Program-made: the position numbers and the translations under genes
Part shown: one piece after another, positions 57,579-64,000 of the stretch
How positions within the stretch are numbered: position 1 is the first letter of the stretch
How the letters are laid out: every line of letters starts with the position of its first letter
Notes under the pieces: model-generated
Database searches by the model: none
The model's input: the letters and a program-made list of their open reading frames with translations, nothing else
Told to the model about the DNA's origin: nothing
Source of the DNA: Streptomyces tibetensis
Lineage (GTDB): Bacteria > Actinomycetota > Actinomycetes > Streptomycetales > Streptomycetaceae
Assembly (NCBI RefSeq): GCF_007655005.1
Contig: NZ_SZVW01000028.1
Span: 1-64,000 of the forward strand
DNA: 64,000 nt
Reading direction: 5' to 3'

Positions 57579-60065
57579 ATGGACGACTGCATCCGCGTCA
57601 CCGGCGCACGCCTCCACAACCTCCAGAACGTCTCCATCTCCCTGCCGAAGAACAAGCTGGTCGTCCTGACCGGCCTCTCCGGCTCCGGCAAGTCCACCCT
57701 CGCCTTCGACACCCTCCACCAGGAAGGCCAGCGGCAGTACCTGGAGTCGCTGGGTATGGTCACCGGCTTCGTCAGCAAGCCCGCCGTCGACTCGATCACC
57801 GGCCTGTCCCCGTCCATCAGCGTCGACCAGCACCTCACCAACCGCAGCCCCCGCTCCACGGTCGGCACGGTCACCGAGGTCTTCACCTACCTGCGCCTGC
57901 TGTGGTCCCGCATCGGCATCCGCCCCTGCCCCGGCTGCGGCGAGGACATCCCGCCGTCCCACACCGACGGCGCCGAGGCCGACGAGGACGCCGAGGCGGA
58001 GCAGCGGCCCTGCCCGCACTGCGGCACGCCCGTGCCCGAACTGGTCATGGGCTCCTTCTCCTTCAACAAGCCCGCCGGAGCCTGCCCGGCCTGCACCGGC
58101 CTGGGCGAGGTGATCCGGCCCGACGTACGGCGCCTGCTCGACGACACGAAGCCGGTCGCGCAGGGGGCGGTGAGGGGCTGGAACGCCAAGTTCACCGACT
58201 GGAGCCTGCCCGTGCTGCGGGCCGCCGCCGGCCACTACGGCTTCACCTTCGACCCGGCCACACCGGTCGGCGAACTGGACGATCCGCAACGGGACCTGCT
58301 GCTGTACGGCGTCGAAAGCCCCGAGTTCCGGCGGCACTTCCCCGACACCGCCCCACCGGCGACCGTCGCGGCGGGCCGCTTCGAGGGGGTCGCGACGGCC
58401 CTGCTGCGCCGCTACAACGAGCGCGCCGACGACCCCGGGTACCGCGAACGGGCCGAGCGGCAGGGCCTGGTGAAGCAGCCCTGCACCGACTGCGACGGGA
58501 CCCGGCTGGGCGCGCGGGCACGGGCCGTGACCGTGCACGGCCTCGGCATCGTCGAGGCCGCCCGGCTTCCGCTGACCGACCTCGGCACCTGGCTGAGCGG
58601 CCTGCGCGAACGGTCGGACGGGGAGGAGTGGCTGCTCGTGGAGCCGGTCGTCGCCGACCTGGAGGAGCGGGTACGGCGCCTGCTGGACGTCGGAGTCGGC
58701 TACCTCACCCTGGGCCAGGCCACACCCAGCCTCTCCGCCGGCGAGACCCAGCGGCTGCGGCTGGCCGCCCTGCTCGGCTCCGGCCTGACCGGTGTCCTCT
58801 ACGTCCTGGACGAGCCGACCATGGGCCTGCACCCCTCGGACACCGCCCGCCTGATCGGCGTCCTGCGCCGCCTGCGCGACCTGGGCAACACCGTCCTCGT
58901 CGTCGAGCACGACCTGGAGGTGCTGCGGGCGGCGGACCACGTGGTGGACGTCGGCCCGGGGGCGGGCCGGGACGGCGGGCGGATCGTCGCCGCGGGCACC
59001 CCGCAGGAGGTGGCGGGAGCGGCGGGCTCGGTGACCGGCGCGTACCTCTCGGGCCGGCTCCCGGCACCCCGGTCACGCGACCGAGGCGACGGCGATACGG
59101 CGCTGCTGACTAGGGGAGCCCGGGCCCACAACCTCAAGGACGTCACCGTACGGATCCCGCTGGGGCGACTGGTGACGGTCACCGGCCCGTCCGGCTCGGG
59201 CAAGTCGACACTGCTGCTGGACATCCTCGGCCGGGCGGCCCGCCGCCACTTCGACGGGGCCGGTGAGCTGCCCGCCGAGCACGACGGCATCGACGGCTGG
59301 GAGCACCTGTCCAAGGCCGTCCTCATCGACCAGGAACCGGTCGGCCGCGTGCCCCGTTCCAACGCGGCGACGTACTCGGACGTCTTCACCCCGATCCGCG
59401 AGGCCTTCGCGGCGGCCGGACGCCTGCCCGCGGGCCGCTTCTCCTTCAACGTGCCGGGCGGACGCTGCGAACGCTGCGAGGGTGCCGGAGTGCTGACGGT
59501 CCGGATGCACTTCCTCCCGGCGGTCCAGGTGCGCTGTCCCGCCTGCCACGGGCGGCGCTTCCGGCCCGAGGTGCTGGCCGTCCGGTACGAGGGCCACGAC
59601 ATCGCGGAGGTGCTGGAGGCGACGGTGGACGAGGCGCTGGGCGTCTTCCGGGACGTACCCGCCGTGGCCGGCCGCCTGCGCCGCTTGGCGGACGTCGGCC
59701 TCGGTTACCTCCCCCTCGGCCAGCCCGCGACCACCCTGTCCGGCGGCGAGGCCCAGCGCCTGAAACTGGCCAAGGAGCTGGGCCGCAAGGCTGCCGGCCG
59801 CACGCTCTACGTCCTCGACGAGCCGACGACGGGACTGCACGCGGCGGACACGGCCCGGCTCCTCGGAGTGCTGCAACGGCTGGTGGACGCGGGCCACTCC
59901 GTCGTCACGATCGAACACAACGTGGAGGTGATGCGGGCCTCGGACTGGCTGATCGACCTCGGACCGGTCGGCGGGGCGGGCGGAGGCCGGGTCGTGGCGG
60001 AAGGGACCCCGGGGGAAGTCGCTGAGGGGCGGGCGTCCCGGAGGGGTGGGTCGCCGACAGGGTGA
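57579..60065 (+). CDS. UvrA2/DrrC-class excinuclease-like ABC ATPase
   Basis: An 828-residue UvrA paralogue, about 130 residues shorter than UvrA. Two ABC ATPase modules: Walker A GLSGSGKSTLAFDTL near residue 35 and GPSGSGKSTLLLDIL near 535, signatures LSAGETQRLRLA and LSGGEAQRLKLAKELG. Zinc-type Cys clusters are CPGCGEDI/CPHCG, CPACTGLG and CERCEGAGV. The UvrB-binding insert is reduced. Relatives such as DrrC protect antibiotic producers or act in damage tolerance. Divergent MerR control fits a drug-responsive role. Confidence 0.88.
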   Translation: MDDCIRVTGARLHNLQNVSISLPKNKLVVLTGLSGSGKSTLAFDTLHQEGQRQYLESLGMVTGFVSKPAVDSITGLSPSISVDQHLTNRSPRSTVGTVTEVFTYLRLLWSRIGIRPCPGCGEDIPPSHTDGAEADEDAEAEQRPCPHCGTPVPELVMGSFSFNKPAGACPACTGLGEVIRPDVRRLLDDTKPVAQGAVRGWNAKFTDWSLPVLRAAAGHYGFTFDPATPVGELDDPQRDLLLYGVESPEFRRHFPDTAPPATVAAGRFEGVATALLRRYNERADDPGYRERAERQGLVKQPCTDCDGTRLGARARAVTVHGLGIVEAARLPLTDLGTWLSGLRERSDGEEWLLVEPVVADLEERVRRLLDVGVGYLTLGQATPSLSAGETQRLRLAALLGSGLTGVLYVLDEPTMGLHPSDTARLIGVLRRLRDLGNTVLVVEHDLEVLRAADHVVDVGPGAGRDGGRIVAAGTPQEVAGAAGSVTGAYLSGRLPAPRSRDRGDGDTALLTRGARAHNLKDVTVRIPLGRLVTVTGPSGSGKSTLLLDILGRAARRHFDGAGELPAEHDGIDGWEHLSKAVLIDQEPVGRVPRSNAATYSDVFTPIREAFAAAGRLPAGRFSFNVPGGRCERCEGAGVLTVRMHFLPAVQVRCPACHGRRFRPEVLAVRYEGHDIAEVLEATVDEALGVFRDVPAVAGRLRRLADVGLGYLPLGQPATTLSGGEAQRLKLAKELGRKAAGRTLYVLDEPTTGLHAADTARLLGVLQRLVDAGHSVVTIEHNVEVMRASDWLIDLGPVGGAGGGRVVAEGTPGEVAEGRASRRGGSPTG

Positions 60066-60079
60066 GTCGAGAGGTGCTC

Positions 60080-60172
60080 TCGGGGCCGCCCGCTCGCTTC
60101 TCTCTCCCGTGCTGGAGCGCCCTTGATGCAGGCCGTGGAAGCACGACACCGGCAAGAAGCGGGCGGCCCCGA
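60080..60172. terminator. Long-range 15-bp inverted repeat between convergent genes
   Basis: The 15 nt at 60080-60094 return as an exact reverse complement at 60158-60172, separated by 63 nt. It lies between the UvrA-like stop and the end of the DUF7848 gene and may form a long terminator hairpin for both. Confidence 0.6.
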
Positions 60173-60190
60173 CAGTTGCTCAGTGCTCCG

Positions 60191-60796
60191 TCAGCCCTGC
60201 CGTTCCAGCACCGCGTAGTCCGCGAAGCTGCGGCGGTAGCGCAGGTGCCTCGTCTCCTGGGTGTGCCTGCGCTGCCACTCCTCCACCTCGCCCGGCGCCT
60301 GGCACGGACCCGAACCCGCCCCGCAGTCCTCCTCCTCACCCGAGACGCACCGCGCCTCGTACTCGGGCTGCGCCGACGCGTCCTGCACGATCGTGTACGG
60401 CACGTACCGGAAGATCCTGCGGCCGGCCGACTCCCCGCCGTGCTCGTCGCGTTGGTGCTGGCGCAGCAGCACGTTCGCGTCCGTCACCGCACTGCCGTCG
60501 AACGCCGCCCGCGCCCTGTCCCTCCTCAGCGCCAACTCCTCACAGCCCGCGCACCCGGGCACCGGGGAGGGCGGCCGAGCCGGATCGGCCGACAGGCCCT
60601 CCCTGGAACGGTCGTTGAGCGCGCGTACGCCCGCACTGAGCCGCTCGTCCGGGGTCGCCGCACGGATCCTCGCCGGGTCGGCCTGCCACTCCCGGCCACC
60701 GCCGACCGGGCGCAGCATCACATACGGGCCGGTTCTGTCCTGGTACTCGCCGACCTTGCGCGTCTGGGGGTCGTAGACGAGCGTTCCCGGTTCCAT
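60191..60796 (-). CDS. DUF7848-domain protein
   Basis: A 201-residue protein from ATG 60796, decided by GGAGG 8 nt upstream. N-terminal part (EPGTLVYDPQTRKVGEYQDR, PYVMLRPVGGGREWQADPARI) and C-terminal DUF7848-like part (YRYVPYTIVQ-like start, CVSGEEEDCGAGSGPCQAP with four Cys, then EVEEWQRRHTQETRHLRYRR) are normally encoded by separate neighbouring genes, so this appears to be a fusion. Such proteins sit next to XRE/DUF397 pairs in Streptomyces; function unknown. Confidence 0.68.
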   Translation of the reverse strand: MEPGTLVYDPQTRKVGEYQDRTGPYVMLRPVGGGREWQADPARIRAATPDERLSAGVRALNDRSREGLSADPARPPSPVPGCAGCEELALRRDRARAAFDGSAVTDANVLLRQHQRDEHGGESAGRRIFRYVPYTIVQDASAQPEYEARCVSGEEEDCGAGSGPCQAPGEVEEWQRRHTQETRHLRYRRSFADYAVLERQG

Positions 60797-60900
60797 TCCG
60801 TGCACCTCCGTCACTCTGGGTGTATCGAGCGTTGCGCAGGGGAACGTCCGGATCAATGCTTTGGGTGTGACACCGGTGCACTGTCACGGAGGGGGGAGCC

Positions 60901-61851
60901 GTGAGCCGACGGAACGGCGGGGCGGAGTCGGGGGCGAGCACGGCCGCCGTGTTCGGCGAGGTGCTGCGGCATTTCCGCGAGGCGGCGCTGCTCACGCAGG
61001 AGGGCCTGGCGAGGCAGATCCCGTGCGACCGTTCGCATGTGGCGCGGGTGGAGGCCGGTACGAGGGTTCCGCAGGACACGTTCGCCAAGACCTGCGACGA
61101 ACTGTTGGGCACGGGTGGGGTCCTGCTTCGGCTGTGGGGCCGCATCGACTGGTATCCGCAGGTGGAGCATCCGGACTGGTTCCGGCGGCGGGCGGAGATG
61201 GACGAGGTGGCCGTCACTCTTCGGGAGTACCAGGAGCGTGTCATCCCGGGGTTGTTGCAGACGGCGGACTACGCCCGTGCGCTGTCCCTCCGCTATGTGA
61301 GCGGGGTGGAGCTTGAGGAGCGAGTGCGAGCTCGACTGAGCCGACAGCAGCGCTTCCTCGCCGATGGCGGGCCGCTGTATGTCGTCGTCCTCGACGAGAG
61401 CTGCTTGCGCAATGTGGTCGGCGGCCCAGATGTCATGCGGGACCAGTGCAATCACTTGCTGAAGCTGGCACGGCGCCCCAATATCCGCATCCAGGTCGCG
61501 CCCGCGGGCCCGTTCGAGATCATCCGTCCCAGTGGCTCCATGTCGCTGATCACGCTGCCGGAGGGACGCCATTGGCTGTACTCGGAGTCCCTGAACCGCG
61601 GTCACTTCACGAACGATCCGGCCCTCTACGAGCGCTATAACCAGTTCTATGATGTGCTCAGGGCGGACGCCCTGTCAGCTCCCCAGTCCGCCGCTCTGAT
61701 CCACGAGACGATGGAGAGGTACGGGCACCATGGACAGGAACGCGCTGACCTGGGTCAAAAGCAGCTACAGCGACGGCAACGGCGGCAACTGCATCGAAAT
61801 AGCCCCCGCCTACCCCGAAACCGTCCCCGTCCGCGACAGCAAGACCCCTGA
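60901..61851 (+). CDS. XRE-family regulator with DUF5753 domain
   Basis: A 316-residue protein from GTG 60901 (GGAGGGGGG upstream). HTH at ~18-75 (LRHFREAALLTQEGLARQIP, RSHVARVEAGTRVPQDTFA). DUF5753 at ~100-280 (YQERVIPGLLQTADYARAL, YVVVLDESCLRNVVGGPDVM, GSMSLITLPEG, YERYNQFYDVLRADAL). The frame runs 122 nt into the DUF397 gene, giving an Arg/Gln-rich tail not typical of the family. Such pairs include the WhiJ/BldB-type developmental loci. Confidence 0.88.
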   Translation: MSRRNGGAESGASTAAVFGEVLRHFREAALLTQEGLARQIPCDRSHVARVEAGTRVPQDTFAKTCDELLGTGGVLLRLWGRIDWYPQVEHPDWFRRRAEMDEVAVTLREYQERVIPGLLQTADYARALSLRYVSGVELEERVRARLSRQQRFLADGGPLYVVVLDESCLRNVVGGPDVMRDQCNHLLKLARRPNIRIQVAPAGPFEIIRPSGSMSLITLPEGRHWLYSESLNRGHFTNDPALYERYNQFYDVLRADALSAPQSAALIHETMERYGHHGQERADLGQKQLQRRQRRQLHRNSPRLPRNRPRPRQQDP

Positions 61852-61912
61852 CGGACCAGTCCTGGTCGTAGGCCGGCCCGCCTGGTCGGCGTTCATCGAC
61901 TCCGTGCGCTGA
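61730..61912 (+). CDS. DUF397 protein
   Basis: A 60-residue protein: MDRNALTWVKSSYSDGNGGN at the start, CIEIAP, VPVRDSKTPDGPVL and PAWSAFIDSV. Textbook DUF397, always beside an XRE-DUF5753 regulator. Overlaps its partner by 122 nt in another frame. GGAGAGG lies upstream of ATG 61730. DUF397 proteins are thought to act with or against the paired regulator. Confidence 0.92.
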   Translation: MDRNALTWVKSSYSDGNGGNCIEIAPAYPETVPVRDSKTPDGPVLVVGRPAWSAFIDSVR

Positions 61913-62257
61913 CTACTGCCCGCTCACCATCTGCAGGATCCGGTTGGCCGCCTCAGCGACCGGCTGGCCCACGGCGCCGACGGCCGCGGCGATCGCGGCG
62001 ACGGCCAGCAGCGCACGGTGCCGTTCCTGCGCGGGCGCCGCGTCCGCGGCCAGTACCGGCAGGGACTCGTCGATGAGCTGCGCGCTCGGCTGCGGCAGCT
62101 GGTCACGCAACTCCCGCACCTCACGGATCAGTTCGGCGAGGGCCAGCCGCAGGGCCGGGTCCGTGTCGCCCGTGGCGCCGTTCTTCACGATGCCCGTGTT
62201 GCCGCTGCCGCCGTGCATGCTGACGTTGTCGCCGTAGTAGTAGTGGTTGCCGCTCAT
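61913..62257 (-). CDS. Small protein with N-terminal GDNV-M-GGSGNTGI motif
   Basis: A 114-residue protein. The N-terminal ~25 residues are NHYYYGDNVSMHGGSGNTGI, Gly/Asn/Tyr-rich and beta-prone. The middle (~35-75) is an amphipathic helix region (LALAELIREVRELRDQLPQ). The C terminus (~82-114) is a hydrophobic alanine-rich helix (LLAVAAIAAAVGAVGQPVAE) that could insert into a membrane. Its ATG overlaps the stop of the upstream gene (ATGA), whose C-terminal end carries the same motif. Function unknown. Confidence 0.75.
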   Translation of the reverse strand: MSGNHYYYGDNVSMHGGSGNTGIVKNGATGDTDPALRLALAELIREVRELRDQLPQPSAQLIDESLPVLAADAAPAQERHRALLAVAAIAAAVGAVGQPVAEAANRILQMVSGQ

Positions 62258-62868
62258 GCCGCGATCCCCGTGTTCCCGCTGCCGCCGTACATGTTCACGC
62301 TGTCGCCGAAGTGGTAGTTCGTGGGCGAGTTGATCGTCAGGCGCTCCACCGTCACCTGGAACTCGGTGTCGGGGTTCTCCAGCGCGCCCGCGACATAGCC
62401 CACGAGCCGGTCGAGGTGCTGCGGGTCGCGGCTGGTGACCATCGCGGTGGAGGGGCCGGCCGTCTCGACGGCGAGGACGTAGTGCGACTGGGCCGTGACG
62501 ATGGAGAGCATGCCCACGAAGAAGTAGATCAGCGTCGCGCCCGCACCGAGCCACACGAAGGTGAGGACCCCGGTGCCCGTGGAGTTGCCGTCGATGAACG
62601 TCAGACTGCCGATGATCGACAGGCCGACACCCACGGCCAGGGTGATCAGGGCGCGGGTCAGGAAGCGGAAGACCGCCTCCTTGCGCTTGGGGTGCAGGGT
62701 GAACGTGTACACCCGGGCGATGTTGCGCAGGGGGTAGGCGGCCGTGCCGACCCATAACAGGCGTTTGTGCACACGAAGTTCGACGTCCGTCATGGTGCGC
62801 GGCGGGGTGGAGGGCGGGGGCGGTACGTCCCACTGCCCCGGTGGCTGCTGTGTCTCCATGGGCACCAT
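62254..62868 (-). CDS. DUF6232-like membrane protein ending in the same motif
   Basis: A 204-residue protein (start among ATG 62868, GTG 62865 and ATG 62859; no clear ribosome-binding site). DUF6232-like core: MTDVELRVHKRLLWVGTAAYP, then two membrane helices near residues 85-105 and 115-140. A cytoplasmic strand region follows (TEFQVTVERLTINSPT) and the protein ends NYHFGDSVNMYGGSGNTGI. The final motif matches the N terminus of the next gene at 15 of 18 or so positions. Coupled to that gene by a 4-nt overlap. Confidence 0.75.
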   Translation of the reverse strand: MVPMETQQPPGQWDVPPPPSTPPRTMTDVELRVHKRLLWVGTAAYPLRNIARVYTFTLHPKRKEAVFRFLTRALITLAVGVGLSIIGSLTFIDGNSTGTGVLTFVWLGAGATLIYFFVGMLSIVTAQSHYVLAVETAGPSTAMVTSRDPQHLDRLVGYVAGALENPDTEFQVTVERLTINSPTNYHFGDSVNMYGGSGNTGIAA

Positions 62869-62927
62869 TGGCGACCATGCGCTTACCGAGGGCAAGTGGT
62901 TTCACAAGGGCGAAAGTGCCGGTGCCT

Positions 62928-63233
62928 TCAGGACTCGTCCCGCTTCGGGTCGTCGTCCCTGTTCCTGTCCTCGTTCTTGTCCTCGTCGAGGGACTTCAGG
63001 AAGTCGGGATTGTCGTCGGGCGCCACCCACTGACGGGGACGCTCCGCCGCAGGCACCCGCTTCTTGCCGGCGATCAGCCAGGAGATCGACCCGACGAGCG
63101 GGAACACCAACACCAGCAGCGCCCACAGCGGCTTGGGCATGTGGCGGATCTCGTCGTCCTTCGTGCTGATGCAGTCGATGAACGCGTACACGCTGAGCGC
63201 CAGCGGCACGAGGAACATCAGTACCCGGAGCAT
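62928..63233 (-). CDS. PLDc_N (phospholipase D-nuclease N-terminal) membrane protein
   Basis: A 101-residue protein with two membrane helices (MLRVLMFLVPLALSVYAFID and PKPLWALLVLVFPLVGSISW) around the short DDEIRHMPKP loop, exactly the PLDc_N layout. A charged Asp/Arg-rich tail follows. GAGAGG lies before ATG 63233. These short proteins are common beside respiratory and quinone genes; no enzyme function is expected. Confidence 0.87.
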   Translation of the reverse strand: MLRVLMFLVPLALSVYAFIDCISTKDDEIRHMPKPLWALLVLVFPLVGSISWLIAGKKRVPAAERPRQWVAPDDNPDFLKSLDEDKNEDRNRDDDPKRDES

Positions 63234-63299
63234 GCGGCCTCTCAGCGAAAACGGTGGGTGGTTCCAGGCCAGGGTAGCGGCTCGGGGATACTGGACCCC

Positions 63300-64000
63300 A
63301 TGGCTTACGACGATCTTCGCTCCCTGCTCAGGGCGCTGGAGCGCGAGGGTGACCTCAAGCGCATCAAGGCCGAGGTCGACCCGTATCTGGAGGTCGGGGA
63401 GATCGTCGACCGGGTGCAGAAGGCGGGTGGCCCGGCGCTGCTCTTCGAGAAGGTGCGCGGGTCGAGCATGCCCCTCGCGATGAACGTGTTCGGCACGGAC
63501 CGGCGGCTGCTGAAGGCCCTCGGCCTGAAGTCCTACGCCGAGATCACCGAGCGGATCGGCGGGTTGCTGAAGCCCGAGCTGCCGCACGGCTTCGTCGGCG
63601 TCCGCGAGGCCTTCGGCAAGCTCGGCGCGATGACGCACGTACCGCCGAAGAAGGTGAAGGACGGCCCGGTGCAGGAAGTCGTCCTGACCGGGGACGACGT
63701 CGACCTCGACCAGCTTCCGGCCCTGTTCACGTGGCCGAAGGACGGCGGGTCGTTCTTCAACCTGGGGCTGACCCACACCAAGGACCCGGAGAGCGGCGTC
63801 CGCAACCTCGGGCTGTACCGACTCCAGCGCCACGACAAGCGCACCATCGGCATGCACTGGCAGATCCACAAGGACAGCCGCAACCACTACCAGGTGGCCG
63901 CGCGCCGGGGCGAGCGGCTGCCCGTCGCGATCGCCTTCGGATGTCCGCCCGCCGTGACGTACGCCTCCACCGCCCCGCTGCCCGGGGACATCGACGAGTA
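63300..64000 (+). CDS. ubiD: UbiD-family decarboxylase, probably menaquinone pathway (5' part)
   Basis: The first 233 residues of a UbiD-like prenylated-FMN-dependent decarboxylase, cut by the window edge. Start MAYDDLRSLLRALEREGDLK; GEIVDRVQKAGGPALLFEKV; LPALFTWPKDGGSFFNLGLT; IGMHWQIHKDSRNHYQVA, the conserved metal/prFMN-binding region. Streptomycetes make menaquinone through futalosine, and I recall a ubiD homologue next to ubiA- and ubiX-like genes in that route. ATG 63300. Confidence 0.88.
   Translation, partial: MAYDDLRSLLRALEREGDLKRIKAEVDPYLEVGEIVDRVQKAGGPALLFEKVRGSSMPLAMNVFGTDRRLLKALGLKSYAEITERIGGLLKPELPHGFVGVREAFGKLGAMTHVPPKKVKDGPVQEVVLTGDDVDLDQLPALFTWPKDGGSFFNLGLTHTKDPESGVRNLGLYRLQRHDKRTIGMHWQIHKDSRNHYQVAARRGERLPVAIAFGCPPAVTYASTAPLPGDIDE

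Noticed and set aside
1..64000. tRNA or rRNA genes, complete insertion sequences, prophage
   Set aside because: No cloverleaf-like sequence, rRNA block, transposase or phage structural gene was recognised in any frame.

Overview
The window is chromosomal DNA from a Streptomyces species. It has very high GC, many GTG and TTG starts, frequent 4-nt start/stop overlaps, and a complete bldN-rsbN developmental locus beside rex-hemA-hemC-cobA/hemD. It also carries the 32-residue ribosomal protein bS22, a class I lysyl-tRNA synthetase, DUF397/XRE pairs and DUF3558 lipoproteins. I see no rRNA, tRNA, CRISPR array, complete insertion sequence or prophage. About 54 protein genes are supported, the last running off the right edge.

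Layout. 0-5 kb: HAD phosphatase, VC0807-like membrane protein, MFS transporter overlapping an AcuC-type deacetylase, and a PF15698-like phosphatase. 5-8 kb: BdtA-like HTH protein, bS22, an SDR-like epimerase and a PlsC-like acyltransferase, closed by a perfect 20-bp hairpin. 8-12 kb, reverse strand: rsbN (anti-sigma), bldN (ECF sigma with pro-sequence) and a HAD-IB hydrolase; then a glutaredoxin-like gene on the plus strand. 12-20 kb: Rex operator, rex, hemA, hemC and fused cobA-hemD linked by 4-nt overlaps; then a convergent FAD oxidase and hemB. 20-28.7 kb is accessory. It holds a lipoprotein, an HTH/transmembrane protein with 26 exact-length 33-bp repeats, a DUF574-type methyltransferase, an aminotransferase, a DinB remnant fused to 42-bp repeats, two more HTH/transmembrane genes and an I36-type secreted protein. 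28.7-37 kb: argS and class I lysS divergently arranged, a DUF2637 protein, two DUF3558 lipoproteins and rtcB. 37-46.7 kb: small metabolic and regulatory genes (SDR, NTF2-like, YnfA, HxlR/oxidoreductase, LLM flavin enzyme, two-component system, GNAT, RibD-like reductase, two unknown overlapping genes) and a 31-33-bp minisatellite. 46.9-54.7 kb: hemL and a phosphoglycerate-mutase-like gene, a Tat lipoprotein, then the System II cytochrome c maturation set (TlpA/ResA, CcdA, ResB, CcsB). 54.7-64 kb: stand-alone condensation protein, cytosine deaminase, tandem-MerR regulator divergent from a UvrA2-class ABC protein, DUF7848 protein, XRE-DUF5753/DUF397 pair, two small genes sharing a Gly/Asn-rich motif, a PLDc_N-like membrane protein and the start of a ubiD-like decarboxylase.

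How the genes fit together. Redox-sensed heme synthesis (Rex with hemA, hemC, hemD, hemB and hemL) lies in the same 64 kb as the machinery that attaches heme to cytochromes c and the start of a probable menaquinone-pathway decarboxylase. Most of a respiratory supply chain is therefore co-located. bldN/rsbN ties the left part to aerial development.

Most worth following up: the adjacent genes at 61.9-62.9 kb whose facing protein ends share a GD-V-M-GGSGNTGI motif (a candidate self-assembly signalling pair); the 26-copy repeat in an HTH/transmembrane protein; and the three one-component HTH-membrane proteins within 7 kb.
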